57,616 bases of DNA from Chimaeribacter coloradensis. GTDB taxonomy: Bacteria > Pseudomonadota > Gammaproteobacteria > Enterobacterales > Enterobacteriaceae. A program made the position numbers and the translations under genes. The notes under the pieces are model-generated. The model did not search any database, was not told the origin of the DNA, and worked only from the letters and a program-made list of their open reading frames with translations. This document shows positions 25,918 to 35,264 of this stretch, piece after piece; position 1 is the stretch's first letter, and each line of letters opens with the position of its first letter. The DNA lies in contig NZ_PJZH01000023.1 in the NCBI RefSeq assembly GCF_002858715.1, positions 1-57,616 of the forward strand. The letters run 5' to 3'.

Positions 25918-26474
25918 TGACCACACTGACCAACCTGTACGCTGACCACCCTGCTGCCCCGGCTGATGCCCCGGTGGCGGCCGCCGCACCGGCCGCTGCT
26001 GTTGCGGCAACGCCTGCCGCTGCTGCGGCGCAACCGGCCACGGCACAACCGGTCGTCACACAGCCGGTTGCCACGCCACCGGCGGCGGCACCGGCCCATG
26101 TGGCGGTGGTGCCGGCCGCCCCGGCGATCTCCACCGGCTCGCTGGTGACGCAGGTCGGCTCCGGGCTGGGCGGCATTCTGCTGCTGATCCTGCTGGCGGG
26201 CTGGGTGGTCAAACGTCTGGGCTTCGCCCCGCAGCGCCGCAACAGCGCGCTGCTGAAGGTGACGGCCAGTTGCCAGGTTGGCCAGCGTGAGCGGGTGGTG
26301 GTGGTCGAGGTGGACAACACCTGGCTGGTGCTCGGCGTCACGCCGACCCAGATCACCCCGCTCCATACCCTGAGCGCCCCCCCGGCGGAACCGGCAGCAG
26401 CGGCGTCTGCCCCCGCTGACCCGTTCCGCCAGTTACTGAACACTGTGCTTCACCGTCCGGATAAATCGGCATGA
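25917..26474 (+). CDS. fliO: Flagellar biosynthesis protein FliO
   Basis: FliO is a membrane protein that helps assemble the FliP-FliQ-FliR export gate. This 185-residue version has an unusually long Ala/Pro-rich N-terminal stretch (about 1-75), one membrane helix (about 80-100, ending [15 protein letters not shown]) and the conserved cytoplasmic domain ([19 protein letters not shown]). E. coli FliO is 121 residues; the extra length is all in the low-complexity N terminus. Its start overlaps the fliN stop by one base. Confidence 0.92.
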   Translation: MTTLTNLYADHPAAPADAPVAAAAPAAAVAATPAAAAAQPATAQPVVTQPVATPPAAAPAHVAVVPAAPAISTGSLVTQVGSGLGGILLLILLAGWVVKRLGFAPQRRNSALLKVTASCQVGQRERVVVVEVDNTWLVLGVTPTQITPLHTLSAPPAEPAAAASAPADPFRQLLNTVLHRPDKSA

Positions 26475-27229
26475 CCGCTACCCTTTTCCTGCGCCGCGCC
26501 CTGACCCTGGGGTTACCGGCCCTGCTGTTGCTCGCGGCCCCGGCCGTTTTTGCCCAGGTGCCGGGCTTTGTCAGCCAGCCGTTGGCCAACGGCGGCCAGA
26601 GCTGGTCACTGCCGGTGCAGACGCTGGTGTTTATCACCACCCTGACGCTGCTGCCCGCCGGCCTGCTGATGATGACCAGCTTTACCCGCATCATCATCGT
26701 GCTTGGGCTGCTGCGTAACGCCCTCGGCACCCCGACCGCCCCGCCGAACCAGGTGATGCTCGGGCTGGCGCTGTTTCTGACCTTCTTTGTGATGGCCCCG
26801 GTGTTCGACAAGATCTACAGCGAGGCCTACCAGCCGTTCAGCCAGGACAAGATCAGCATGGAGACCGCGATGGACCGCGGCGCGCAACCGCTGCGTGAAT
26901 TTATGCTGCGCCAGACGCGGGAAACGGATCTCGCGCTCTACGCCCGGCTGGCGAACCTGCCGCCGTTGCAGGGGCCGGAAGCGGTGCCGATGCGCATTCT
27001 GCTGCCCGCTTACGTCACCAGTGAGCTGAAAACCGCTTTCCAGATCGGCTTTACGGTGTTTATCCCGTTTTTGATTATTGACCTGGTGGTGGCCAGCGTG
27101 CTGATGGCGCTGGGGATGATGATGGTGCCGCCCGCCACCATCTCCCTGCCGTTCAAGCTGATGCTGTTTGTGCTGGTAGATGGCTGGCAGCTGCTGCTTG
27201 GCTCGCTGGCGCAAAGTTTCTACAGTTAA
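26471..27229 (+). CDS. fliP: Flagellar export gate protein FliP
   Basis: FliP forms a pentamer at the core of the export gate. The 252-residue protein has a cleavable signal peptide (about 1-28, ending AVFA|QVPG) and four membrane helices. The motif [21 protein letters not shown] and the [12 protein letters not shown] ending are typical. It overlaps fliO by four bases. Confidence 0.96.
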   Translation: MTATLFLRRALTLGLPALLLLAAPAVFAQVPGFVSQPLANGGQSWSLPVQTLVFITTLTLLPAGLLMMTSFTRIIIVLGLLRNALGTPTAPPNQVMLGLALFLTFFVMAPVFDKIYSEAYQPFSQDKISMETAMDRGAQPLREFMLRQTRETDLALYARLANLPPLQGPEAVPMRILLPAYVTSELKTAFQIGFTVFIPFLIIDLVVASVLMALGMMMVPPATISLPFKLMLFVLVDGWQLLLGSLAQSFYS

Positions 27230-27241
27230 CCCGGAGCGACC

Positions 27242-27511
27242 ATGACCCCTGAATCGATTATGGCGATGGGCAGCGAGGCGATGAAAGTCGCCCTGCTGCT
27301 GGCCGCCCCGCTGTTGCTGGTGTCGCTGGTGACCGGCCTGGTGGTGAGCCTGTTGCAGGCCGCCACCCAGATCAACGAGATGACCCTCTCCTTTATCCCG
27401 AAGATCCTGGCGGTGGTGGCGACGATGGTGGTGGCCGGGCCGTGGATGCTGAACCTGTTGCTGGACTATATGCGCACGCTGTTCAGCAGCCTGCCGACGA
27501 TTATCGGCTGA
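27242..27511 (+). CDS. fliQ: Flagellar export gate protein FliQ
   Basis: An 89-residue protein with two membrane helices; four copies pack around FliP/FliR in the export gate. The conserved loop [19 protein letters not shown] is intact. It lies 12 bp after fliP and 1 bp before fliR. Confidence 0.96.
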   Translation: MTPESIMAMGSEAMKVALLLAAPLLLVSLVTGLVVSLLQAATQINEMTLSFIPKILAVVATMVVAGPWMLNLLLDYMRTLFSSLPTIIG

Positions 27512-27512
27512 T

Positions 27513-28295
27513 ATGGTCACGCTGGACACCACCCAGCTCGGCCACTGGCTGAGCCTCTATTTCTGGCCGCTGCTGCGCATTCTGGCGCTGCTGAGCAGCG
27601 CCCCGCTGTTTGGTGAGAAGCAGATCCCGCCGCGGGTGAAACTGGGGCTGGGGCTGCTGATTACCCTGCTTGTCGCCCCCGGCCTGCCGGCCAACGATAC
27701 CCCGCTTTTCTCCGCTGCCGCCGCCTGGCTGGCGATCCAGCAGATCATGATTGGCGTGGCGCTGGGGCTGACGATGCAGCTGGCCTTCGGCGCGGTGCGC
27801 ATGGCCGGTGAGATTATCGGTTTGCAGATGGGCCTGTCGTTCGCCACCTTCTTTGACCCGTCGGGCGGCCCGAACACCCCGGTGCTGGCGCGCATCATGA
27901 ACCTGCTGGCGGTGCTGCTGTTTTTAAGCTTCAACGGCCACCTGTGGCTGATTTCGATGCTGGCGGACAGCTTCCACACCCTGCCGGTGCGCAGCGACCC
28001 GTTGCAGGGCAATGGCTTTATGGCGCTGGCCCAGGCGGGCAGCCTGATTTTCAGCAGCGGGCTGATGCTGGCACTGCCGATCATCACCCTGCTGCTGACG
28101 CTGAACATGGCGCTGGGCCTGCTGAACCGCATGACGCCGCAGCTCTCGGTGTTTGTGATCGGTTTTCCGGTCACCATGACCATCGGCATGCTGACCCTGA
28201 GTATGATGATGCCGCTGATGGCCCCCTTCTGCGAGCACCTGTTCGGCGAGATCTTCGACCGGCTGGCCGCGATCCTCGGCGGTATCGCCGGCTGA
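27513..28295 (+). CDS. fliR: Flagellar export gate protein FliR
   Basis: FliR is the single-copy gate subunit. It completes the FliP5-Q4-R1 complex and contacts FlhB. The 260-residue protein has about six hydrophobic helices and the plug region [17 protein letters not shown]. It closes the flagellar operon. In E. coli fliR is followed by rcsA and dsrB; here a type VI secretion island follows instead. Confidence 0.95.
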   Translation: MVTLDTTQLGHWLSLYFWPLLRILALLSSAPLFGEKQIPPRVKLGLGLLITLLVAPGLPANDTPLFSAAAAWLAIQQIMIGVALGLTMQLAFGAVRMAGEIIGLQMGLSFATFFDPSGGPNTPVLARIMNLLAVLLFLSFNGHLWLISMLADSFHTLPVRSDPLQGNGFMALAQAGSLIFSSGLMLALPIITLLLTLNMALGLLNRMTPQLSVFVIGFPVTMTIGMLTLSMMMPLMAPFCEHLFGEIFDRLAAILGGIAG

Positions 28296-28299
28296 CAAG

Positions 28300-28316
28300 G
28301 CGGCCCGGCAGGCCGC
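28300..28316 (+). terminator. Stem-loop after fliR
   Basis: A 6-bp GC stem GCGGCC/GGCCGC with a 5-nt loop lies just past the fliR stop. There is no T-run, so termination is weakly supported. Confidence 0.4.
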
Positions 28317-28333
28317 TGATGAGATCCTGACGC

Positions 28334-28885
28334 TTACGGCCAGGTTTTGGTTCCCCAGGTGACTTTTCCGCGGAATTCCTCCTCTTTCAGCTCATCACGT
28401 CCCTCATACATCAACGTCATACACGCTTTGCCTTTATCGCCAATTTTACGCAGCGCCTCGGTTGCGCTGTCGTAATAGCGTACTACTGACTCTTTGGTGT
28501 AATCGAGACTGATGAAACCAGGGCAAAGATATTGCCAGTCATACAGGTTGATCTCTGACTTATCGATCGTTTTACCGATGTCCGGCAATATATCGAGCGT
28601 TGCTGCCGGGTTGGTCGTCAGGGAAAGGGCCAGGGAGTCCAGTAACTCATGCCGCTGCGTTTGATTAGCTTTTGCGGCAAACAGCGGTAAGGTCGTTAAC
28701 CATGCCGGTTCACCCCTGGCGACACCGGAAAGCAGCAACTGCCACGCGTCAGGTTGCTTAAGCGTTACCCAGGCCTGGTCAGCACCTCCGGTTTCAGCGA
28801 CATGGCGCAGGGCGTCGGGTGTCAGTGAAGCCCATGACATATGAGAAAACAGAGACAGCGCAATAAGAGAGGTTTTTATGGCCAT
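28334..28885 (-). CDS. Candidate periplasmic immunity protein, second paralogue
   Basis: A 183-residue exported protein. The signal peptide is residues 1-19 (ending MSWA|SLTP). It is clearly paralogous to the upstream gene product: both have an ARGE-(P)WL motif, one Cys before SLDYT/TLDYT, a second Cys in GDKG-AC, and the same terminal motif TWG-KTWP. The paired cysteines suggest a disulfide. By position behind a peptidoglycan-targeting effector I infer an immunity role. It overlaps the upstream stop by ten bases. Base composition is A+T-richer than fliR or rlmC. No family name is claimed. Confidence 0.6.
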   Translation of the reverse strand: MAIKTSLIALSLFSHMSWASLTPDALRHVAETGGADQAWVTLKQPDAWQLLLSGVARGEPAWLTTLPLFAAKANQTQRHELLDSLALSLTTNPAATLDILPDIGKTIDKSEINLYDWQYLCPGFISLDYTKESVVRYYDSATEALRKIGDKGKACMTLMYEGRDELKEEEFRGKVTWGTKTWP

Positions 28886-29445
28886 GTTTTGGCTCCCCAG
28901 GTCATATTTTCGCGGCGCTCTTCTGACTCGATCTCTTCCATGGAGGATGTGATTAGCGCCAGACAGGCCGCACCCTTGTCGCCTGTTTTTTCCAGTGACT
29001 GCCTGACCTGAGAATAATATTTCAGGGTAGACGCGCGCGTATAGTCCAGCGTCATCGGCACCCCACACACGATTTCTGTACCAAAACGGCCTAATGCATA
29101 AATACCCTGCTCTGCCCTGGCATCGAGACGTTTGGCTATCTGCAGTGTGGTCAGCGGGTTAGAAACCAACGCAAAACTTAACGCAGTCATGACATCGCCG
29201 GTCTGTTTTTCATCCGCCTCTGCCCCTATTAACGGCACCAGGTTAAGCCATGGCTCCTCGCCGCGGGCAATACCTGCTATTACGGTATACCATTGTGTAT
29301 CACTTTTCCTGAGCACCTCCATCATCTTATCTGCGCCAAATTCACTGACGGCATAGGTAATATTCTCCGGCGTAACGGTTCCCCATGATTTCCCAGAGGA
29401 GAAAATAAGGAACGGAGAGAGAATAAAGAGCGCAGCCCATTTCAT
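28876..29445 (-). CDS. Candidate periplasmic immunity protein, first paralogue
   Basis: A 189-residue protein with a signal peptide (about 1-22, ending SGKSWG|TVTP) and the same layout as the following paralogue, ending TWGAKTWP. Its ATG overlaps the effector stop (ATGA), the coupling usual for effector/immunity pairs. The periplasmic location fits protection against an enzyme acting on peptidoglycan. It may be related to Tldi1-type immunity proteins, but this is inferred from context, not recognised sequence. Confidence 0.65.
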   Translation of the reverse strand: MKWAALFILSPFLIFSSGKSWGTVTPENITYAVSEFGADKMMEVLRKSDTQWYTVIAGIARGEEPWLNLVPLIGAEADEKQTGDVMTALSFALVSNPLTTLQIAKRLDARAEQGIYALGRFGTEIVCGVPMTLDYTRASTLKYYSQVRQSLEKTGDKGAACLALITSSMEEIESEERRENMTWGAKTWP

Positions 29446-29801
29446 CTGACTACCTCTAAATATCCACCGATGGATTTTGCCACTCTTTTTCTTACATCCT
29501 GCCCCATGATAATGCATCCTTCAGACGCCCAGCCTGCAGGTTCTTTTTTCCGCTCACCATGAATCCTGAAATTATTACGTCCAAACGTTTCGCCTGTTTT
29601 CTGTTCCAGTACAATAGTTAAAGGCCCTTTTGAATGTGTTACTCCTTTGATAAGGTATTTTCCTCTTGGCAATGGCCCCAACCCTTTTACCTGCTGACGA
29701 TCAGGATTGTTTTTATTCGTCATGCGCCCGGCATAACCTTTCCCTACTTTTTCACCGTTATAATAAAGCTCACCGGTGCTTTGATGATATACCCATCCCA
29801 T
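29442..29801 (-). CDS. DUF2778/Tlde1-type L,D-transpeptidase-fold toxin (type VI effector)
   Basis: A 119-residue protein of the DUF2778 family, to which Salmonella Tlde1 belongs. Those effectors cut or exchange D-amino acids on tetrapeptide stems of target-cell peptidoglycan. The N terminus (MGWVYHQSTGELYYNGEKVG) is typical. The catalytic pair is visible as H81 in RIHGE and C96 in ASEGCIIMG. AGGAGG lies four bases before the ATG. It is 9 bp downstream of hcp and fused by ATGA to the first immunity candidate. There is no signal peptide, consistent with delivery by Hcp. Confidence 0.82.
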   Translation of the reverse strand: MGWVYHQSTGELYYNGEKVGKGYAGRMTNKNNPDRQQVKGLGPLPRGKYLIKGVTHSKGPLTIVLEQKTGETFGRNNFRIHGERKKEPAGWASEGCIIMGQDVRKRVAKSIGGYLEVVR

Positions 29802-29810
29802 AGTGCCTCC

Positions 29811-30302
29811 TTACACAGTTTCTCGATTATTCCAGCTATCTGCATGGGTAATATTCCCATCCAGATAGCGCCAGATGATTTTTTCATAATGGAGTTCGAC
29901 AAACTCAAGATGATTACGCTGCTCTCCATAGCTGGATTTTGTGTCATACATTCCTGGGCCTATAGCGGCCACATGTACATTTTCCAGTCGGACTGTAAAA
30001 TACGCTTCCTCCTGCCCGGCGTAATTAATCCGGTAAAAAATGAATTCTGCAGATTGCAGCTTCTGCCCACTGGTTAATGCTTTATATAAATAGGTGCTTG
30101 AAGCATCTATTTCTTTTTCAAATAAGATAGGCATATGTTCACGGACACGAGTAATCCTGCCGGTATGGTTATCCGTCGGCAGCGAAATATCATGACTGAA
30201 AAAACTGACTTCAATACTGTTCTCACGCCCGCGCACGTCAACAGAGCCTTTGATGTCATTACCGGCATCATCTTTCAGCCATAAATACACCGGGATCGGC
30301 AT
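29811..30302 (-). CDS. hcp: Type VI secretion tube protein Hcp (TssD)
   Basis: A 163-residue Hcp1-family protein: the start MPIPVYLWLKDDAGNDIKGS, then EKEIDASSTYLYKALTSGQ and the C-terminal HLEFVELHYEKIIWRYLDGN. Hcp hexamers stack into the inner tube and carry small effectors in their lumen. GGAG lies seven bases before the ATG. No other T6SS structural gene is in the window, so this is an orphan hcp-effector cassette that must rely on an apparatus elsewhere. It leads the four-gene leftward unit. Confidence 0.92.
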   Translation of the reverse strand: MPIPVYLWLKDDAGNDIKGSVDVRGRENSIEVSFFSHDISLPTDNHTGRITRVREHMPILFEKEIDASSTYLYKALTSGQKLQSAEFIFYRINYAGQEEAYFTVRLENVHVAAIGPGMYDTKSSYGEQRNHLEFVELHYEKIIWRYLDGNITHADSWNNRETV

Positions 30303-30430
30303 TGTTCTCTCCTTGATATAACCCTATAAAACGCAAGTGTTATACGTCGTAGCCAACCGGTAGTGGAGTGAGCGCGATCACCATTTTGTGATGGACGGAG
30401 ATTTTCAGAGGTTTAGTAGAGGCAACGCAG

Positions 30431-30454
30431 CGCCACGGCCGGGTGGCCGTGGCG
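30431..30454 (-). terminator. Stem-loop after rlmC
   Basis: A perfect 10-bp stem CGCCACGGCC-GGGT-GGCCGTGGCG lies a few bases past the rlmC stop, without a T-run. It separates rlmC from the hcp cassette. Confidence 0.55.
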
Positions 30455-30461
30455 GGGGCGA

Positions 30462-31589
30462 TCAGCGGCGGGTCAGCAGGGTCAGGACTTCGTAGTGCGC
30501 GGTGTGGGGGAACATGTCGAACAGCTGGATTTTCTCGCAGGCGTAGTCCGGCAGGCTGGCCAGGTCGCGCGCCATGCTCTCGGCGTTGCAGCTGGAGTAG
30601 AGGATATAGGGCGGCGCCATGCGGCTCAGGTAGTCACACAATTCTGTGCCGATGCCGCGGCGCGGCGGGTTGACCAGCACCAGATCGGGCACCTGCGCCT
30701 CATGGGTGGCGAAGCCGGTGGAGTCCAGCGCCTGGAAGTTCACCTTCTCCAGCCCAAGCTGATCGGCGGAACGGCGCGCGCAGGCGATCGCCTCGGCGCT
30801 GATCTCAATCCCGGTCAGGGCCATCTCCGGCGTGGCGCAGTGCAGGCCAAACCCGCCGACGCCGCAGAAGAGATCCCACATCGCCCTGACCGGCAGCGCC
30901 CGCACCCAGTCGCGGGCAGTGGCGTAGAGCGACGCCGCCACCTGCGGGTTGGTCTGGAAAAAGCTGCGCGGGCGCAGGTAGAGCGGCACCTGGTTGAACT
31001 GCTCCGCCAGCATCTGGCCGTCCGTCAGCATGATTTCGGTGTCACCTTCCAGAATCGCCATATGTACCGGCTGGAGGTTCACCGAGATCACCCGCAGCTG
31101 CGGCAGCTGCTGTTGCAGCCACGGCAGCGCGGCGCGCAGCTGCGCCAGTTTCGTTTCCGAGCGCAGCACAAAACGCAGCATCAGCCCGCCGTCCAGCGTG
31201 CTCTCCGTCAGCAGAATAAACTTCAGCTCGCCGCGCTTGCGCGCCACGTGGTAGGGCGTCAGCCCGGCGCGGGCGATAAAGGTTTTCAGCACCGCGAAGA
31301 CCGGCTCAAACGAGGCCGGGTAAAGCGGGCAGGCGGTGAGGTCCACCGGGGTGCCGTCGCGGTGCAGCATCCCGAGCAGCGGGCGCTCCACGCTGCCGCT
31401 GACCACCATTTTGGCTTTGTTGCGGAACGCCTGCTCCGGCCCGGTGACCGGCGGCAGCCACGCGGCCACCGGCCGCCCGGCCAGCAATTGCTGTAACTGC
31501 TGCTGTTTCTGTTCCAGCTGCCGGTCGTAAGGCAGGGCCAGCCACTGGCAGGATCGGCAGGTGCCGGCGTCATACTGTGCGCAATGCAT
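30462..31589 (-). CDS. rlmC: 23S rRNA (uracil-747-C5)-methyltransferase RlmC
   Basis: This SAM-dependent enzyme makes m5U747 in 23S rRNA (formerly rumB/ybjF). The iron-sulfur cysteines C3, C11, C14 and C87 are all present, as is the SAM-binding stretch [15 protein letters not shown]. The nucleophile is C334 in [12 protein letters not shown]. The 375-residue length equals E. coli. It follows ybjO in the same leftward order as the E. coli locus. Confidence 0.96.
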   Translation of the reverse strand: MHCAQYDAGTCRSCQWLALPYDRQLEQKQQQLQQLLAGRPVAAWLPPVTGPEQAFRNKAKMVVSGSVERPLLGMLHRDGTPVDLTACPLYPASFEPVFAVLKTFIARAGLTPYHVARKRGELKFILLTESTLDGGLMLRFVLRSETKLAQLRAALPWLQQQLPQLRVISVNLQPVHMAILEGDTEIMLTDGQMLAEQFNQVPLYLRPRSFFQTNPQVAASLYATARDWVRALPVRAMWDLFCGVGGFGLHCATPEMALTGIEISAEAIACARRSADQLGLEKVNFQALDSTGFATHEAQVPDLVLVNPPRRGIGTELCDYLSRMAPPYILYSSCNAESMARDLASLPDYACEKIQLFDMFPHTAHYEVLTLLTRR

Positions 31590-31672
31590 AAGTTACCTGG
31601 TCGGATGCGGGAGGGGCAAAAATCAAGGGCGCAAAGTGTACTGTATGCGCCCGGCCAATGCCAGCGGGCGCG

Positions 31673-32122
31673 TCAGCGGCGGCGTGAGAAAAAGCGGCGG
31701 CTGGAGGGCGGCAGGAACAGCAGGATCAGCACCAGCGCATCGGGCAGTTTCTGCATCATCAGCGCATTCACCGCCTCGGCGGGGTCGGCGCTTTCGATGC
31801 GGAAAATTTTCGGCCCGAACCACTCGAAAGAGGCCAGCAACATATACCCCACCACCAGCAGCTGGCAGCCGAAGTAGAGCCAGCGCCCCCAGTTGCGGGC
31901 GCGCATCACCGCGTAGGCGCAGTGCGCCTCCACCAGGATGATCACCAGGCTGCAGAGCAGCAGCAGCGTATTGAGCCAGTTCTCCGTGCTGGCACGCACA
32001 AAATCCCCTACGCCCGCCAGCCCCAGTTCATCAAACAGCAGCAGAAAACCGAGCAGCCGGGTGGCGATAATGGCGCTTGCGCCGATCATTACGGGAACGG
32101 GAATAAATGCCAGACGACTCAT
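31673..32122 (-). CDS. ybjO: Inner membrane protein YbjO
   Basis: A 149-residue DUF2593 protein with four hydrophobic helices (about 8-27, 45-64, 75-95 and 120-138). Function unknown. It is recognised by family features and by its fixed place between potI and rlmC. ATG 32122 (starting MSRLAFIPVP) is chosen; a longer frame would overlap potI and cross the pot terminator. Confidence 0.85.
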   Translation of the reverse strand: MSRLAFIPVPVMIGASAIIATRLLGFLLLFDELGLAGVGDFVRASTENWLNTLLLLCSLVIILVEAHCAYAVMRARNWGRWLYFGCQLLVVGYMLLASFEWFGPKIFRIESADPAEAVNALMMQKLPDALVLILLFLPPSSRRFFSRRR

Positions 32123-32160
32123 TGATCTGAATGCTCTCCTGCCTGCCACATCATTGTGAA

Positions 32161-32189
32161 AAAAAGACGCCGCCTGAAGCGGCGGCGTC
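32161..32189 (-). terminator. Rho-independent terminator of potFGHI
   Basis: A 9-bp stem GACGCCGCC/GGCGGCGTC with a 6-nt loop. On the minus strand it is followed by TTTTTTT. It lies about 30 bp past the potI stop. Confidence 0.9.
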
Positions 32190-32220
32190 GGCAAGAAAAG
32201 CGTAACAGCTTTAGGCTGAA

Positions 32221-33066
32221 TCAGCCACGCGCGGCCCGTTGTAAATCGCGCACCCGCTGCTTTTCTGCGCGGGCCATAAACCACCAGGCGATAAGGCCAA
32301 TCACCCCCACCACCAGCAGGATCAGCGACGCCAGCGCGTTGATCTCCGGGTTCACCCCCAGGCGCACGCTGGAGAAGACCAGCATCGGCAGCGTGGTCGC
32401 CCCCGGCCCGGAGACGAAGCTGGCGATTACCAGGTCATCCAGCGACAGGGTAAACGCCAGCAGCCAGCCGGAGACAATCGCCGGGGCGATCATCGGCACG
32501 GTGATGACGAAAAAGACCTTGAGCGGCGCGGCACCGAGATCCATCGCCGCCTCTTCGATGGAGCGGTCCAGCTCACGCAGCCGGGAGCCGATCACCACCG
32601 CCACATAGGCGGTACAGAAGGTGACGTGCGCCAGGAAGATGGTGAACATGCCGCGCTCCTGCGGCCAGCCGATGGCGTGGCCGAGCGCCACAAACAGCAG
32701 CAGCAGCGACAGCCCGGTGATCACGTCCGGCATCACCAGCGGCGCAGTCAGCATAAAGGCGAAGCCGGTGGCGCCGCGGAAACGGCCGAAGCGCACCATC
32801 ACCACCGCCGCCAGCGTGCCGAGGATCACTGCCGCCGTGGCCGCGCAGGCGGCAATGGTCAGGCTGAGGCCCACGGCGCTCATCATCGCGGCGTCGTGGA
32901 ACAGCTGCCCGTACCAGCGCACCGACCAGCCGGCCCACACCGTCACCAGCTTGGAGCTGTTGAACGAATAGATCACCAGCATCAGCATCGGCGCATAGAG
33001 GAAGGTGAAGGCCAGCACCAGAATCAGGATGCGCCACGGCGAGCGCACCACCGGTAAGTTACTCAT
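32221..33066 (-). CDS. potI: Putrescine ABC transporter, permease PotI
   Basis: One of two permeases of the putrescine importer PotFGHI. The 281-residue protein has six membrane helices and the coupling motif EEAAMDLGAAPLKVFFVITVP. Its ATG overlaps the potH stop (ATGA). Confidence 0.95.
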   Translation of the reverse strand: MSNLPVVRSPWRILILVLAFTFLYAPMLMLVIYSFNSSKLVTVWAGWSVRWYGQLFHDAAMMSAVGLSLTIAACAATAAVILGTLAAVVMVRFGRFRGATGFAFMLTAPLVMPDVITGLSLLLLFVALGHAIGWPQERGMFTIFLAHVTFCTAYVAVVIGSRLRELDRSIEEAAMDLGAAPLKVFFVITVPMIAPAIVSGWLLAFTLSLDDLVIASFVSGPGATTLPMLVFSSVRLGVNPEINALASLILLVVGVIGLIAWWFMARAEKQRVRDLQRAARG

Positions 33067-34016
33067 TCCCCGTCTCCCAGGCTTTTGTTCTGATGTTTAT
33101 GGAACCAGAGGATCGGCACAATCAGCAGCAGCAGCATCACAATCGCCACCGACGAGGCCACCGGCCAGTCCCGGTTATTGAAGAACTCCTGCCACAGCAC
33201 GCGGCCGATCATGATGCTGTCCGGCCCGCCGAGCAGCTCCGGGATCACGTACTCCCCCACCGCCGGGATAAACACCAGCATCGAGCCGGCGATAATCCCG
33301 CCTTTGGTCAGCGGCACGATCACCTGGAAGAAGGTTTTCAGCGGCCGCGCGCCGAGGTCGAGTGACGCCTCCACCAGCGAGTAGTCGATGCGTGACAGCG
33401 CGGTGTAGATCGGCAGCACCATAAACGGCAGGTAGGAGTAGACCACGCCGATGTAAACCGCGAGGTTGGTGTGCAGGATCACCAGCGGCTGGTCGATCAC
33501 CCCGGCCCACATCAGCACGTTGTTCAGCACGCCGTTGTTTTTCAGGATGCCCATCCAGGCGTAGACGCGGATCAAAAACGATGTCCACGACGGCAGGATC
33601 ACCAGCAGCAGCAGGATGTTGCGGGTCGAGGGCTTGCTGTGCGCCACCGCCCAGGCGAGCGGGTAGCCAATCGCCAGGCAGCAGAGCGTCGAGACCGCCG
33701 CCACGCGCAGCGACTGGAGGTAGGCGTCAATGTAGAGCGGGTCGTCCGTCAGCGACAGGTAGTTGTTGAGGTTCAGCACGATCTCCAGCGTGCCGTCCGC
33801 CCAGCTCACCAGGTCGGTATAAGGCGGGATGGCGCGGGCCATCTCCGCCAGGCTGATTTTGAACACAATCAGAAACGGCAGCAGGAACAGCAGCAGCAGC
33901 CAGATAAACGGCAGCGCGATCACCAGTTTGCGCCCGTGGCGCATCTTCTGGCGGGCAAACCAGGTTTTCAGGGGCCGCGCCGGGGCGGCCGGGGGGCGTT
34001 CGGTTAACAGGGTCAT
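33063..34016 (-). CDS. potH: Putrescine ABC transporter, permease PotH
   Basis: The second permease (317 residues) has six membrane helices after a cytoplasmic N-terminal segment and the EAA loop VEASLDLGARPLKTFFQVIVP. ATG 34016 is chosen because it follows the potG stop by 13 bases; an in-frame ATG 15 codons upstream would overlap potG. Confidence 0.95.
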   Translation of the reverse strand: MTLLTERPPAAPARPLKTWFARQKMRHGRKLVIALPFIWLLLLFLLPFLIVFKISLAEMARAIPPYTDLVSWADGTLEIVLNLNNYLSLTDDPLYIDAYLQSLRVAAVSTLCCLAIGYPLAWAVAHSKPSTRNILLLLVILPSWTSFLIRVYAWMGILKNNGVLNNVLMWAGVIDQPLVILHTNLAVYIGVVYSYLPFMVLPIYTALSRIDYSLVEASLDLGARPLKTFFQVIVPLTKGGIIAGSMLVFIPAVGEYVIPELLGGPDSIMIGRVLWQEFFNNRDWPVASSVAIVMLLLLIVPILWFHKHQNKSLGDGE

Positions 34017-34029
34017 GGCGCTCTCCTGA

Positions 34030-35163
34030 TCAGGCCGTGAGCACAACACAGCTGTCCGCATCCCAGCAGAGGCGCACTTCGTCGCCCCAGGTAGGCATCC
34101 CTTTGCGGTAGCGGTGATCGTTTTGCAATTGGGCGGTGATCATCTGGCCGCTGAGCAGCCGGACATGGTAGATCGACAAATCGCCGAGGTAGGCGATGTT
34201 CACCACCTCCCCCACCGCGAAGTTGCAGCCGTTGGCCGGCACCTCGTCGCACAGGGCGATCTTCTCCGGGCGCAGGGCGACAAACACCGGCACGCCGTCC
34301 ACCACCGAGGCGTCCGGGTCAACCAACAGCGGGTGACGCAGGCCGGGGCTGCTGAGCACCAGCGCATCGTCTCGACGCTCCTGCAACAGCCCTTCGAACA
34401 CGTTGACCGAGCCGATGAACTCGGCGCTGAAGCGGGTGTTCGGGTGCTCGTAGATCTCTTCCGGCTCGCCGATCTGCACAAATTTGCCGCGGTTCATGAT
34501 GGCGATACGCCCGGCCATGGTCATCGCCTCTTCCTGGTCGTGGGTCACCATCACGCAGGTCGCGCCGACGCGCTCCAGGATGTCGACCACTTCCAGCTGC
34601 ATGCGGTCACGCAGTTTTTTGTCGAGGGCGCCCATCGGCTCGTCGAGCAGCAGCAGTTTCGGCCGTTTTGCCAGGCTGCGCGCCAGGGCAACGCGCTGGC
34701 GCTGGCCGCCGGAGAGCTGGTGCGGCTTGCGTTTGGCGTACTCTTCCATATGCACCAGCGTCAGCATCTCGGCGACGCGCGCCTTGATCTCCGCGCCGGG
34801 CAGCTTGTCCTGCTTGAGGCCGAAGGCGATGTTCTGCTCCACCGTCATGTGCGGGAACAGCGCGTAGGACTGGAACATCATATTGATCGGCCGCTGGTAG
34901 GGCGGCACGTGGGAGAGATCCTGCCCATCCAGCACGATCTGGCCGTGGGTCGGGGCCTCAAAACCGGCCAGCATCCGCAGCAGCGTGGACTTCCCGCAGC
35001 CGGAGGCACCCAGCAGGGCAAAAATCTCACCTTTATAAATCGTCAGGCTGACATCATCCACGGCGGTCTGGCCGTCGAAGGATTTGGTCAGGTTACGGAT
35101 CTCCAGCAGCGGTGTGAACACCTTCTGGGACTTGGGCTGAGGGCGGGGAATCGCGTCATTCAC
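34030..35163 (-). CDS. potG: Putrescine ABC transporter, ATP-binding protein PotG
   Basis: The 377-residue ATPase of the importer. Walker A GASGCGKST (52-60), signature LSGGQ (150-154), Walker B LLLLDEP (170-176) and a C-terminal TOBE regulatory domain (about 290-370) are present. The start is GTG, as the match to E. coli PotG from residue 1 (NDAIPRPQ) shows. It is separated from potF by 176 bp with hairpins. Confidence 0.96.
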   Translation of the reverse strand: MNDAIPRPQPKSQKVFTPLLEIRNLTKSFDGQTAVDDVSLTIYKGEIFALLGASGCGKSTLLRMLAGFEAPTHGQIVLDGQDLSHVPPYQRPINMMFQSYALFPHMTVEQNIAFGLKQDKLPGAEIKARVAEMLTLVHMEEYAKRKPHQLSGGQRQRVALARSLAKRPKLLLLDEPMGALDKKLRDRMQLEVVDILERVGATCVMVTHDQEEAMTMAGRIAIMNRGKFVQIGEPEEIYEHPNTRFSAEFIGSVNVFEGLLQERRDDALVLSSPGLRHPLLVDPDASVVDGVPVFVALRPEKIALCDEVPANGCNFAVGEVVNIAYLGDLSIYHVRLLSGQMITAQLQNDHRYRKGMPTWGDEVRLCWDADSCVVLTA

Positions 35164-35227
35164 TCAGTGTGCTCTCCGGCAAAAGCGGGTCAATGCTGCA
35201 GCTGTGTATGCAGCGCTGTTCATTGTC

Positions 35228-35263
35228 ACTGTCAACAATAAGGTTACTGTCAACAATAAGAAT
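35228..35263. repeat. 18-bp tandem direct repeat upstream of potG
   Basis: ACTGTCAACAATAAG occurs twice with an 18-base period (35228 and 35246), in the leader just before potG. It does not encode anything and could be a regulator site or a replication-slippage product. Confidence 0.7.
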
Positions 35264-35264
35264 A

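Noticed and set aside
26606-27532. 308-codon His/Gln/Arg-rich minus-strand frame across fliP and fliQ
   Set aside because: Composition is typical of an antisense shadow; it spans two well-supported membrane-protein genes.
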